Below, one piece after another: positions 8,031 to 16,459 of a stretch of 60,314 bases of DNA. Positions within the stretch are counted from its first letter, which is position 1. The number at the start of each line of letters is the position of its first letter. Position numbers and translations under genes: made by a program. The notes under the pieces are model-generated. The model worked only from the letters and a program-made list of their open reading frames with translations, did not search any database and was not told the origin of the DNA. Origin of the DNA: Hwanghaeella sp. (GTDB lineage Bacteria > Pseudomonadota > Alphaproteobacteria > UBA8366 > Aestuariispiraceae); the NCBI GenBank assembly GCA_028282025.1, contig JANQIT010000017.1:1-60314 (forward strand), read 5' to 3'.

Positions 8031-9257
8031 ATGGTGCAAAAAGGGGCCTCGGCCAGGGAGTCCTGGATCGAAACCTTTATCGATGTTCAGGGCGAACACG
8101 ACCGCACGCTGGATGTGTCGGAGGTGCGCGCCTGCATCATCCGCCTGGACACCATCCTTCACGAACAATGGAAGCTGGGCCGCAATATTGTCCTGGCCTG
8201 GACTCCGACCGATCCGGGAATCGATATCCTGGTGGTGCCGCACTATTCCATCATGGACTATGTGACGAACCCTAAGCGGATCGAGGAAGTCAGCCATATC
8301 TTCCAGATTATCTCCGGCCGCAAACAGGTCGCGCCGCGTTGGCTGGCCAGACTGGGCAAGGCCCTGCGCTGCGAGGTCGTCAGCATCGATTTGGATTTCA
8401 AATCCGGGCGCTGGCTGGACAACGATACGATTGAGACGATGATCCGCCGGTATTCCCTGTCCCATGGCACGGACAGGGCGGTGGCGCTGTTCGACGCGGT
8501 CGGTTTTTCGCTGCTCAGTCCGTTGGCGCAGGTTACGCAGTTGAACAGTCTCGCCTACTCCGTCAATTCGGCGCACAGCAAGCTGCGGGACAAGTCTATT
8601 TCGATTAAGTTCGCCCGGTCGACCACCGGGGACGGCTTCTACATCTGGAACCGCTCCTCCAGCCTGCAGGCGAACCGCGATCTGTATCATTTCATGCATC
8701 TGATCCTAGCGGATAATGCTATTGCGCAGCGGAAGGCGGACAGTAACTCGGTGCCGAAACTACGGGCGGCCTTCCATATCGGCGATCATTACGAATTCTA
8801 TCAGTCCGAAGGGCTTAGTCCGACGACATTCAGCTATATCGTCGGCGATGTGACGATTGAACTGGCGCGGATGCTGGAACGCGCCGTGCCGGGACAGATC
8901 GTTATGGGCGATTTCGACATCATGACCGATCACCCGCTGACCGGTCACGATTGGCAGATGGGGACCCGCGATTTCATCAAGACGACTCAGTTGAATCTGG
9001 AAGATCTCAACGGTCTGGTGCTGGCCGATGACGAGATTTCCCAGATCAAGGTCTACCTGACCGGGCCGCAGCAGGAGAACGGGGAGTTCGGCGTCAGCCG
9101 CTATACGATCGAGGACAAACACGGCAAACAGCGGTCGGTCTTCAACGCCAAGGTCAATATCTACCGTCAGGCCAAAGAGCCGATCTTCCTCGGTATTCAG
9201 GAAAATCAGCTTGCGGATTTCGACACGGTCGAGGTGGAGTGCCTGTCGGCGGTCTGA
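8031..9257 (+). CDS. Class III nucleotide cyclase-like protein
   Basis: A 408-residue soluble protein. Residues about 150-300 resemble the class III adenylate/guanylate cyclase catalytic domain: VALFDAVGFSLLS supplies the first metal aspartate (Asp155), STTGDGFYIW the second (Asp201), and YIVGDVTIELARMLE with PGQIVMGDFD matches the later GDxVNxAxRLE region, although the transition-state Asn is not where expected. The first 145 residues and last 100 are of no family I recognise; the front part is predicted mixed alpha/beta, with no sensor fold evident. The ATG at 8031 has GGGGAG four bases upstream. Whether it makes cAMP, cGMP or is inactive cannot be told. Confidence 0.55.
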   Translation: MVQKGASARESWIETFIDVQGEHDRTLDVSEVRACIIRLDTILHEQWKLGRNIVLAWTPTDPGIDILVVPHYSIMDYVTNPKRIEEVSHIFQIISGRKQVAPRWLARLGKALRCEVVSIDLDFKSGRWLDNDTIETMIRRYSLSHGTDRAVALFDAVGFSLLSPLAQVTQLNSLAYSVNSAHSKLRDKSISIKFARSTTGDGFYIWNRSSSLQANRDLYHFMHLILADNAIAQRKADSNSVPKLRAAFHIGDHYEFYQSEGLSPTTFSYIVGDVTIELARMLERAVPGQIVMGDFDIMTDHPLTGHDWQMGTRDFIKTTQLNLEDLNGLVLADDEISQIKVYLTGPQQENGEFGVSRYTIEDKHGKQRSVFNAKVNIYRQAKEPIFLGIQENQLADFDTVEVECLSAV

Positions 9258-9383
9258 CCCCACTGCCGTGCGGCCGCCGGGTCTGCGGGCAAATCATGAA
9301 GGTTTGGTGATAGTGCGCGCCGCCTGCTTGCCGCGCCGGATGCGATCCACGAATGTGCCGCGCCTAACCAGTCGGAATTGAGT

Positions 9384-10526
9384 ATGATGAATATTGTAAA
9401 TGGGCGCGTTCTCCTGGCTGACGGAGAAATTGCCGAGACAGACCTTTCCATCCAGGAAGGCCGGATCGCGGGCATCGGGGCCGCCGCCGGTGCGGGAGAG
9501 ACCATCGACGCCGCGGGGCATCTTGTCCTGCCTGGGATCGTCGATATTCACGGCGATGCGTTCGAACGCCAGGTGATGCCGCGCCCCGGCGTGCATGTCG
9601 ATCATGATATCGCTTTCATGGAAACCGATAGGCAGTTGGTCGGAAACGGAATCACCACGGCCTATCACGGCATAACCTACTCCTGGGAGCCGGGTTTGAG
9701 AGGTGCGGAACAATGCCGGACCGTGCTGGAAACGCTTCAGCGTCTGAAAAACAGCTTCGGTTGCGACACCCGTGTCCATCTGCGCTGGGAGACGTACAAC
9801 CTGGATGCCGTCGATGAAGTGATGGACTGGATCGCGTCCGGCCGGATCGACTTGCTCGCCTTCAACGATCATACGCCGATGATCGTCCGGGAAGTCCGAA
9901 GCCAAGTGAAAAAGAAGATCGGGCAATATACCGGGCGGACCGGCCTGGAAGAGGGCGCCTTCGTCGCCCTGGTCGACCGTGTGGCGGCGCGGGAGGACGA
10001 GGTTCCAGGCGCTATCGACACGCTGGCGGGGGCGGCCCGCGAGCATGGCGTCGCCCAGCTATCCCACGACGACCGCACTGCCGAGATCAGAAGCCGGTTC
10101 GATGCCATCGGTTGCAGGATCGCCGAGTTTCCGATGACGGACGAGGCCGCCGGGAAGGCGGTCGCCCTGGGCAATCCCATCGTGCTGGGCTGCCCCAATG
10201 TCATGCGGGGCGGAAGCCACAACGGATCCTTGAACGCCGCGGAGATGGTCCGCATCGGACGCTGCGACATTCTGGCCAGCGACTACTACTATCCCAGCAT
10301 GATGGTGTCCGCCTTCAAACTGGCGGATCAGGGCGATTGTTCCTTCGCGCAAGCCTGGGCGAAGATCAGTGCGAACCCCGCCCGGGCGGCGGGCCTGACG
10401 GACCGCGGAGAGATCGCGCCCGGGAAACGGGCCGATCTGGTGATTGTCGATCCGGATGCGCCCGGCCGTGCGCGCGCAAAAGTGACCGTCAGCGCTGGTG
10501 ACATCGTTCACCGGATGCGTATGTAA
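9384..10526 (+). CDS. phnM: PhnM-like RPnTP diphosphatase / amidohydrolase
   Basis: Belongs to the PhnM branch of the amidohydrolase superfamily; in the C-P lyase pathway PhnM removes pyrophosphate from alpha-D-ribose 1-methylphosphonate 5-triphosphate. The 380-residue protein shows the metal motif as DIHGDAFERQ (in PhnM the usual HxH is HxD), AYHGITYSWEPG, FNDHTPM, QLSHDDRT, the characteristic GCPNVMRGGSHNGSLNA and the LASDYYYPSMM segment, ending with a standard amidohydrolase tail (APGKRADLVIVD). All other phn genes are absent, so its substrate here may differ. Start: ATG 9384 or 9387, with a weak GGA upstream. Confidence 0.85.
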   Translation: MMNIVNGRVLLADGEIAETDLSIQEGRIAGIGAAAGAGETIDAAGHLVLPGIVDIHGDAFERQVMPRPGVHVDHDIAFMETDRQLVGNGITTAYHGITYSWEPGLRGAEQCRTVLETLQRLKNSFGCDTRVHLRWETYNLDAVDEVMDWIASGRIDLLAFNDHTPMIVREVRSQVKKKIGQYTGRTGLEEGAFVALVDRVAAREDEVPGAIDTLAGAAREHGVAQLSHDDRTAEIRSRFDAIGCRIAEFPMTDEAAGKAVALGNPIVLGCPNVMRGGSHNGSLNAAEMVRIGRCDILASDYYYPSMMVSAFKLADQGDCSFAQAWAKISANPARAAGLTDRGEIAPGKRADLVIVDPDAPGRARAKVTVSAGDIVHRMRM

Positions 10527-10580
10527 AGAAGGCCCGGGGAATCGACCCACGGGCGTCCTTATGTCGCTCGGCGAAGGCGG

Positions 10581-11150
10581 TTGGGATCCGGTTCCGTGAA
10601 AGGCACGCTTCGACTTCTGTTGGTGACGTTCGGCTGCGTTGGGATCATCGCGGCCTTCAACCTCATTACTGACGCGCGCACACAGAAGGTGGACGCCGCC
10701 TCGCTGCGGAACTGGGATCTGCCGAATTTCGAACTGACTGGGCTCTACGGCGACCCCAAAAGCGGGTTTTCCAGCGACGTTTTCCGGACGGGAGAAGTCA
10801 CCGTCATCAATTTCTTCGCATCCTGGTGCATTCCGTGTTTGTCCGAACATCGGTATGTAAAGCGGCTTGGCGAGGAAACCGCGGTGCGCATCTACGGCGT
10901 GAACCTACGGGACGACCCGGAGCAGGCGGCGCGCTGGCTTGCGGATCTGGGCGACCCCTATACGCAAGTGGGCGCGGACCCGGACGGCAGCATTGCAAGG
11001 ATGCTCAGGGTGGTCGGCATTCCGGCGACTTTCATCGTCGACGGGGAGGGGCGTGTCCGCTACCGGCACGACGGACCGATCACCCGCCGCGCGTTGTCGG
11101 CGCGGATTGCGCCCGTCGTCCAGGCCCTGCGGGACCGGCCGCATCTTTAG
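10581..11150 (+). CDS. TlpA/CcmG-type thioredoxin, membrane-anchored
   Basis: A periplasmic thiol:disulfide oxidoreductase tethered by an N-terminal membrane helix (residues about 8-27, LRLLLVTFGCVGIIAAFNLI). The thioredoxin fold carries the active site WCIPC (Cys83, Cys86) and the cis-proline loop VVGIPATFIVD. The DGPITRR tail after that resembles CcmG/DsbE, the reductant of apocytochrome c, but no other ccm genes are nearby, so a general TlpA-like role is equally possible. The start is uncertain: TTG 10581 has GAAGG ahead; GTG 10596 would still leave the anchor. Length about 189 residues. It converges on an SDR gene. Confidence 0.75.
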   Translation: MGSGSVKGTLRLLLVTFGCVGIIAAFNLITDARTQKVDAASLRNWDLPNFELTGLYGDPKSGFSSDVFRTGEVTVINFFASWCIPCLSEHRYVKRLGEETAVRIYGVNLRDDPEQAARWLADLGDPYTQVGADPDGSIARMLRVVGIPATFIVDGEGRVRYRHDGPITRRALSARIAPVVQALRDRPHL

Positions 11151-11227
11151 CCGGCGACGTGCAGCGTCCGGTAATGCCTTCTTGGAGGTGTTTTCCACCG
11201 CACGTCCGTCCGGCCGGGGCGGGGACC

Positions 11228-11995
11228 TTAATACATATGCTGGCCGCCGGTGACGAAGATCTCGGTGCCGGTGACGTAGGAGAAATCCGGATTGCAGAGT
11301 TGAAAAACCGCTCCGGCGACTTCCGCCGGGGTGCCCATGCGCTGCATTGGTATGCGGGTGATCAGGGGTTCGTATTCCGGGCCGATCATCTCCGTCGCAA
11401 TCTCCCCGGGCGCAACGGCGTTCACCCGGACGCCCAACTGGGCGAACTCAACGGCCATTTCCCGGGTCAGGGCCGACAGCCCAGCCTTCGAGGTGGAATA
11501 GGCCGACCCGGCAAAGGGATGAATCGCATGCCCGGCGATGGAGGTTATGTTGACGATGGCCCCGCCAGCCGTGCGCGCACCCTTGCCGAGCGCTCCGGCC
11601 AACCCTCGCGAAAGGGTCAGAGGCGTGAAGAAATTCAGCTCGAAAACCTGCCGCCACAAGTCGATGTCGCCGTTCAGCACGCCGAGCCGTTCCTTGAAGG
11701 CGGTTTTTGGCGAGACGGCGGCATTGTTCACCAAGGCGTTCAGCGGATTCCCGTCTAGCGCCTCGTTGGCTTCTTCGATGAAGGCGGCCACCGAGTCGCG
11801 GTCGCCCAAATCCGTGGGGATGTGGCGCGTCCAGTTCGGGTCCGCCTTACAGGCTTCGGGAATAGCATCGCGGGAGCAGGTGATGATGCGCCAGCCCTCG
11901 GCTGAAAATCGGCGCACGGTGGCGTGTCCAATCCCACGGCTGGCGCCGGTCAGGATTACGGTTCTCAGATTGGCGTCGTGTTCTGCATCCGTCAT
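11228..11995 (-). CDS. Short-chain dehydrogenase/reductase
   Basis: Classical SDR oxidoreductase of 255 residues. The cofactor motif is TGASRGIG, the NNAA motif is present (LVNNAAVSPK), and the catalytic Ser-Tyr-Lys set is intact (NITSIAGH, then SAYSTSKAG). C-terminal VTGTEIFVTGGQHMY is typical of the family. An Asp/Arg-type choice between NAD and NADP is suggested by TCSRD after the second strand, leaning to NADP. Substrate unknown. It begins 120 bases upstream of the end of the gene at 12116-12946 and runs in the same direction, possibly as an operon with it. Confidence 0.88.
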   Translation of the reverse strand: MTDAEHDANLRTVILTGASRGIGHATVRRFSAEGWRIITCSRDAIPEACKADPNWTRHIPTDLGDRDSVAAFIEEANEALDGNPLNALVNNAAVSPKTAFKERLGVLNGDIDLWRQVFELNFFTPLTLSRGLAGALGKGARTAGGAIVNITSIAGHAIHPFAGSAYSTSKAGLSALTREMAVEFAQLGVRVNAVAPGEIATEMIGPEYEPLITRIPMQRMGTPAEVAGAVFQLCNPDFSYVTGTEIFVTGGQHMY

Positions 11996-12115
11996 AGCGA
12001 CGGTTCTACTGATTTCGTCCCGCCCGGGCCAGCGCGAATCGAGACATACGCGCCGCCGGCTGTTAAAGCCGCCTCGGTTGATGTGGAATGACCGCGAACT
12101 GCCGGTCTGGCGACT

Positions 12116-12946
12116 TTAAGGGTACTCGAACACTGTCAGTTTCCGGAACTGACCGGCCGGGTCCCCGTCGTCCGTGGCTGCAGTCCAATAGGCACCGTCG
12201 TCCCTGAACCGAAAGTAGGTGAACTGCAAGGGCAGAAACATGTCCGCGTCGAAGGACGGGTGGGCCATGCGGCCGGCGATTTGCGGGTCCTGCTCCAGCA
12301 GGGCGAAATTGAAAGAAGACGGGCGCATGCAGTGCGACGATGTCACATAGCTTTCGGTCCTGAACTCGAACCCGGCGGACGGAAGAAAGGCATAACCGAT
12401 ATCGACCGGCATGCTCATCGAATTGCCGCCTTCAAGCTCGGCGACCAGATAATGCTGCCCGCCGCTTTTTAGGCTGTCGGCAAGACCGCGATCCGTCCGG
12501 CGGTGGCCTTCCTGGCTCCGCTGAACCTCGAACACCTGTTTGCCGGGCGGGCGTAGCGCGAAGTCGTGCACCCGGTAGTGGTTTCGCGACATCAGCTTCA
12601 CGGCGATTTCCCCGGTCTCGGGCTTCACCATCCGGGTGAAGACAATCGAGTAGTAGGGCAGTGCGTTGGTGTAGGAGAAGGACAATGCATCATAGCCCCC
12701 GTCATCGTTCCGGTGATGATGCGCCGGGCGGGTCAGACCCGCGAAGGTATCCCCTTCGGCAAAGATGAATGGCAGAGTGTAGGTTTCCAGATATTCCGGC
12801 GCGTCGGTCGCCAGGATTTCATGGTTCGGCTGCAAGTGAACCGACAGCCTGTAGCCATTCCGTATTTTTGTCAGGATATCCACGTGTCCGTCGCTTTGCC
12901 TTTCTTGAGTGGAAAGCCAAACGTCCGGGGATGCGGCTTCGTCCAT
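12116..12946 (-). CDS. Unknown protein, paralogue of 32927-33760
   Basis: A 276-residue protein, no signal peptide, no family recognised. It is a distant relative of the protein at 32927-33760 in this window: both share YLE(T/C)...LF..., then YTNALPYYSIV against YTNTAPVYAVL, then LKSGGQHYLVAELEGG against IQSGARLKAVLVLPDG, and SMPVDIGYAFLPSAGFEF against QAPVHIPYYRTGSGHFDI. The fold looks beta-rich with repeated aromatic residues. The start at 12946 lacks a good ribosome-binding site, so a slightly different start is possible. It is divergent from the LiuR-type regulator with 135 bases between, so it may share that promoter region. Confidence 0.6.
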   Translation of the reverse strand: MDEAASPDVWLSTQERQSDGHVDILTKIRNGYRLSVHLQPNHEILATDAPEYLETYTLPFIFAEGDTFAGLTRPAHHHRNDDGGYDALSFSYTNALPYYSIVFTRMVKPETGEIAVKLMSRNHYRVHDFALRPPGKQVFEVQRSQEGHRRTDRGLADSLKSGGQHYLVAELEGGNSMSMPVDIGYAFLPSAGFEFRTESYVTSSHCMRPSSFNFALLEQDPQIAGRMAHPSFDADMFLPLQFTYFRFRDDGAYWTAATDDGDPAGQFRKLTVFEYP

Positions 12947-13043
12947 GCTGAATAGTCAGGCCGGCCGCTGTATTGGGCAAGCCTTTCGACGGAAACTCCG
13001 ACCGCGGCGGTGAAAGGAGACAGGACTTGCCGCAGGAATTTGC

Positions 13044-13064
13044 TTACGTTAACGTAAACGTAAA
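13044..13064. promoter_or_regulatory. Palindromic LiuR-type operator
   Basis: A perfect 14-bp palindrome, TTACGTTAACGTAA (13044-13057), continues directly into a further ACGTAAAG half site ending near 13064. The ACGT(a/t)AA make-up matches the site I associate with LiuR, the MerR-type regulator of branched-chain amino acid breakdown. It stands 18 bases ahead of the regulator's GTG start, as expected for autoregulation, and between that gene and the divergent gene at 12946. Confidence 0.7.
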
Positions 13065-13081
13065 GATGGCGGGAGCCTGCC

Positions 13082-13495
13082 GTGGGGCAAACCTTCACAA
13101 TTCGGGAATTGGCCGATGCGTTCGACGTTACCACGCGAACCATCCGGTTTTACGAGGACGAAGGATTGCTGAAGCCCAAGCGGGACGGTCAGCAACGCAT
13201 CTTCCACTCCGGCGACCGTGTGCGCCTGAAACTCATCCTTAGAGGCAAGCGCCTCGGTTTTTCCTTGGCCGAGATCAAGGAAATCGTCGGCATGTATGAC
13301 GAGGCGCCGGGCGAGGCCGGACAGTTGCGGCTGTTCCTGTCGAAGATTGCCGAACGCCGGGGTGAGTTGGAGGACAAGCGTCAGGATCTGGAAGAGACGC
13401 TGGCGGAGTTGGATGCCCTGGAAAAGCAAAGCAGGAACCGATTATCGGAACTGCAGGCTTGCGCCGAACACGAAGAAGAACCCGCGGCGGATTAA
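13082..13495 (+). CDS. liuR: MerR-family regulator, LiuR-like
   Basis: A 137-residue MerR regulator: winged helix with FTIRELADAFDVTTRTIRFY and EDEGLLKPKRDGQQRIF, then LILRGKRLGFSLAEIKEIV and a long coiled coil (residues about 88-130, AERRGELEDKRQDLEETL). This arrangement matches LiuR, which controls leucine/isovalerate degradation, and an isovaleryl-CoA dehydrogenase gene lies 1.1 kb downstream. The GTG start at 13082 follows directly after the palindromic operator. No metal-binding cysteines typical of CueR/MerR occupy the effector region. Likely co-transcribed with the three genes that follow. Confidence 0.82.
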   Translation: MGQTFTIRELADAFDVTTRTIRFYEDEGLLKPKRDGQQRIFHSGDRVRLKLILRGKRLGFSLAEIKEIVGMYDEAPGEAGQLRLFLSKIAERRGELEDKRQDLEETLAELDALEKQSRNRLSELQACAEHEEEPAAD

Positions 13496-13516
13496 AGCCG
13501 CAACAGAGAGGATACG

Positions 13517-14041
13517 GTGACCGAAGATATGAGTAATGTAGTGGAAGAAGTTGGAAGCACGACCGTAAGCGGGGAAGCGAAACGCGGCGTGGTTACGTTT
13601 CAAGGGGCGATTTACCCGGCTGAGTGCGATCATATGGATCACTTCAACGTCGCTTTTTACATGCGCAAGTTCGACGAATGTAACTGGTCCAACTTCGCGT
13701 CGGTCGGGATCGACCGGCGTCACATGGAAGAGCACGGCGTCGGCATGGGCGCGATGGAAAGCCGCACGAAGTACCTGCGGGAACTGTTCGCCGGCGATGT
13801 GCTGACCTGCCGCAGCCGGATCCTGGAGGTACACGCCAAGGTTATCCGTACGATCCACGAAATGTGGGTCGTGGAAGACGGGGTTGAGATTCCGGCGGCG
13901 TCCTGTGAGCTGGTGATCGCCTATTTCGACCGCAAGGTCAGCAAGGCGCGTCCGTTCCCGGAAGATGTGAAGGCCCGGCTGATGGCGCGGTGGGAAAAGG
14001 AGCGCGACCCCGCTGTTCCGGACGAGGCCGCGGCGGACTGA
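13517..14041 (+). CDS. Acyl-CoA thioesterase, 4HBT hot-dog fold
   Basis: A 174-residue hot-dog fold protein. The segment YPAECDHMDHFNVAFYMRKFDE is the hallmark of the 4-hydroxybenzoyl-CoA/YbgC thioesterase type, with the Asp of DHMDHFN as candidate catalytic residue; SRTKYLRELFAGDVLTCRS follows as expected. It presumably releases or clears acyl-CoA intermediates near the isovalerate pathway, but the substrate is unknown. GTG 13517 is preceded by AGAGAGGA; the ATG at 13529 is an alternative. The gene sits 21 bases after liuR and two bases before the next thioesterase gene, so the set is one operon. Confidence 0.85.
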   Translation: MTEDMSNVVEEVGSTTVSGEAKRGVVTFQGAIYPAECDHMDHFNVAFYMRKFDECNWSNFASVGIDRRHMEEHGVGMGAMESRTKYLRELFAGDVLTCRSRILEVHAKVIRTIHEMWVVEDGVEIPAASCELVIAYFDRKVSKARPFPEDVKARLMARWEKERDPAVPDEAAAD

Positions 14042-14043
14042 CG

Positions 14044-14532
14044 ATGCCGCAGGCAGCTCAAACCCCGGCGGAGCAACCGTCGTTTCAACCGCGCAATCCG
14101 GATTTCGAGCGGCGCGTGCGGGACAGTTTCGCGCGCCAGCCCTTCATGGCTCACTGCGGGATTGCGATGCCGGTTGTCGAGCCGGGATTTGTCGAAATGC
14201 GGGTGGCGTATGACGAACCGCTTACCCAGCAGCACGGTTTCCTGCATGGCGGCCTGGTCGGTACCGTGGCGGACTGCGCTTGCGGATATGCGGCCTTCTC
14301 CCTGATGCGGGCGGAAGACTCCGTCGTCACTGTGGAATACAAGATCAACCTTCTGTCCCCGGCGGAAGGGGATGAACTGATCGGGCGGGCGCGTGTGATC
14401 CGTGCGGGCGGTAGTTTGATGGTCTGCCAGGCGGAAATCGGTATGCGGGAGGGGAAGGCGGAGCGTGCTTGCGCCACGGCGCTGTGTACATTGATGGTGT
14501 TGAAAGATACCCCGGACGCGCCGCGCACCTGA
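14044..14532 (+). CDS. PaaI-type acyl-CoA thioesterase
   Basis: A second, different hot-dog protein (162 residues) of the PaaI/YdiI group: FMAHCGIAMPVVEPGFVEM, QQHGFLHGGLVGTVADCACG (the HGG/G-A-D region that holds the active site), and VTVEYKINLLSPAEGDELI. It follows the first thioesterase gene with only two bases between stop and start. Two thioesterase types side by side suggest an operon that handles build-up of CoA esters, perhaps isovaleryl-CoA or phenylacetyl-CoA derivatives, but this is inference. Confidence 0.85.
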   Translation: MPQAAQTPAEQPSFQPRNPDFERRVRDSFARQPFMAHCGIAMPVVEPGFVEMRVAYDEPLTQQHGFLHGGLVGTVADCACGYAAFSLMRAEDSVVTVEYKINLLSPAEGDELIGRARVIRAGGSLMVCQAEIGMREGKAERACATALCTLMVLKDTPDAPRT

Positions 14533-14614
14533 CCGCAGGTGGAACGGTTTTGAGGAATATACGGCGGCGGGCGATCCTAGACCCTTCGGCCGGCGACGAT
14601 GAATGGAGACGGAA

Positions 14615-15790
14615 ATGATCCCGAACGATTATCCGACCTTGAATTTCAACCTGGGTGAAACCGCCGACATGCTGCGCGACGCCGTCCGGTCCTTCTCGTC
14701 GGACGAAATCGCGCCGCGCGCCGATGAAATCGACCGCACGGATGAATTTCCCATGGATCTGTGGCGAAAGATGGGGGATTTGGGCGTCCTCGGTGTGACG
14801 GTGGAAGAGGAGTATGGCGGCGCCGGGATGGGATATCTCGAACATGTCGTGGCGATGGAGGAGATCAGCCGGGCCAGCGCCTCGGTCGGCCTCTCCTACG
14901 GCGCTCACTCCAATCTCTGCGTTAATCAGATCCGCCGTAATGGGACGGAGGATCAGAAGCAGCGCTATCTCCCGAAACTGATTTCCGGCGCGCATGTCGG
15001 CGCGCTCGCAATGTCGGAGCCCGGCGCGGGGTCGGATGTCGTCAGCATGAAGCTTCGGGCCGACAAGAAAGGAGACCGCTACGTCCTCAACGGGTCGAAG
15101 ATGTGGATTACGAATGGCCCGGACGCGGACACAATGGTGATTTACGCCAAGACCGATCCGGATGGCGGACCGCGCGGGATTACAGCTTTTCTGGTTCAAA
15201 AGGACTTCAAGGGCTTTTCCGTGGCGCAGAAGCTGGACAAGCTCGGCATGCGGGGAAGCCATACCGGCGAACTTGTCTTCGAGGATTGCGAAGTGCCGGA
15301 GGAAAACGTTCTCGGTCAGGTGGGCAAGGGTGTGAATGTACTTATGTCCGGCCTGGACTACGAACGGGCCGTGCTGGCGGCGGGACCGACGGGCATCATG
15401 CAGGCCTGCATGGATATCGTCGTTCCCTATATGCACGAACGCAGGCAGTTCGGAAAATCCATCGGCGAGTTTCAACTGATGCAGGGCAAGCTTGCCGACA
15501 TGTACACGACCATGAATGCCTGCAAATCCTATGTCTATCTGGTGGCCCAGGCGTGCGACCGGGGGGAAACGACACGGAAGGATGCCGCCGGCGTCATTCT
15601 GTATGCGGCGGAAAAGGCGACCTGGATGGCGCTGGAGGCGATCCAGACGCTGGGCGGCAACGGCTATATTAACGAGTATCCGACCGGACGGCTGTTGCGC
15701 GACGCGAAGCTTTATGAAATCGGCGCCGGGACCAGTGAAATTCGCCGTATGTTGATCGGCCGGGAGTTGTTTAACGAGACCGCGGGCTGA
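14615..15790 (+). CDS. liuA: Isovaleryl-CoA dehydrogenase
   Basis: FAD enzyme oxidising isovaleryl-CoA to 3-methylcrotonyl-CoA in leucine breakdown. The 391-residue acyl-CoA dehydrogenase has [21 protein letters not shown] and [12 protein letters not shown]. The catalytic Glu lies at position 250 in [18 protein letters not shown], the location special to isovaleryl-CoA dehydrogenases, while the usual C-terminal Glu site reads [13 protein letters not shown] as in that enzyme. I chose ATG 14615, with GGAGACGGA ahead, over ATG 14603. The methylcrotonyl-CoA carboxylase and later liu genes do not follow, so the rest of the pathway is elsewhere. Confidence 0.93.
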   Translation: MIPNDYPTLNFNLGETADMLRDAVRSFSSDEIAPRADEIDRTDEFPMDLWRKMGDLGVLGVTVEEEYGGAGMGYLEHVVAMEEISRASASVGLSYGAHSNLCVNQIRRNGTEDQKQRYLPKLISGAHVGALAMSEPGAGSDVVSMKLRADKKGDRYVLNGSKMWITNGPDADTMVIYAKTDPDGGPRGITAFLVQKDFKGFSVAQKLDKLGMRGSHTGELVFEDCEVPEENVLGQVGKGVNVLMSGLDYERAVLAAGPTGIMQACMDIVVPYMHERRQFGKSIGEFQLMQGKLADMYTTMNACKSYVYLVAQACDRGETTRKDAAGVILYAAEKATWMALEAIQTLGGNGYINEYPTGRLLRDAKLYEIGAGTSEIRRMLIGRELFNETAG

Positions 15791-15901
15791 CGTAATCGGG
15801 GATGCCGCAAAAAGGATGATATAGGGTAGAATTGCAATTTGTGCGAGTTGTTGCCATGCTCCGAATTCGTCGTCGATCCTGCAACATTCTCGTGCTCTGT
15901 C

Positions 15902-16459
15902 ATGCCCTCATTGAAGTATCTTTCCGGACCGGCGGCCGACGTCGCCGACGCGGATGCATATAGGTCTTTTCGAAACTGTTTGCCCGGGAATGACCTGATC
16001 CGGCTGTTCGATTATTGGCTGGGGTTGGTCCAGGCCAACGGTTTCGCTGTCAAGCACCGGGTCGATCCGGTGGAAATTGCGTACCTGTTGCCGGCGATCT
16101 ACTTGGAAGAATGGGACCGGCTTACCCAGCAAAGCAGAATCCGCCTCGCGGGGGAGAGCCTTAAAGAGTATTGGGGTGGCAATTCATATGTCGGCGCGAC
16201 CGTCGACGAGCAGACCCAGGGGGCGGTCAACGCATTGTGGAAGCAGTGCGACAAGGCGAACTTCCTCGACCGGGCGCCGACCTTGTGCCGCTACCATCTG
16301 GAGCACAGGGATTTGGGTTTTCGCTGGATATGGGATCTGTCTTTGCCGATTGCCGATGCGCGGGACAATGGCTACGTGCTTGGAATGGTTACACCCTGTG
16401 GTATGGAAGACGGTATGGACGCAACACACTTTTCGGAAGGCGATGTCGATGAGCTGTGA
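15902..16459 (+). CDS. PAS_5-type sensory/unknown protein
   Basis: A 185-residue protein with the PAS_5 pattern found widely in Rhodospirillales: FDYWLGLVQANGF, a VDPVEIAYLLPAIYLEEWD segment, then RIRLAGESLKEYWGGN. It lacks a membrane segment or output domain, so its partner is unknown. The ATG at 15902 has no clear ribosome-binding site; an earlier TTG-type start (15839) is possible. It overlaps the methyltransferase gene by 11 bases. A second PAS_5 protein (21346-21900) lies on the other side of the paa operon. Confidence 0.75.
   Translation: MPSLKYLSGPAADVADADAYRSFRNCLPGNDLIRLFDYWLGLVQANGFAVKHRVDPVEIAYLLPAIYLEEWDRLTQQSRIRLAGESLKEYWGGNSYVGATVDEQTQGAVNALWKQCDKANFLDRAPTLCRYHLEHRDLGFRWIWDLSLPIADARDNGYVLGMVTPCGMEDGMDATHFSEGDVDEL

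Noticed and set aside
10530-10565. GC-rich imperfect hairpin after phnM
   Set aside because: Stem is broken by a bulge and no T run follows.
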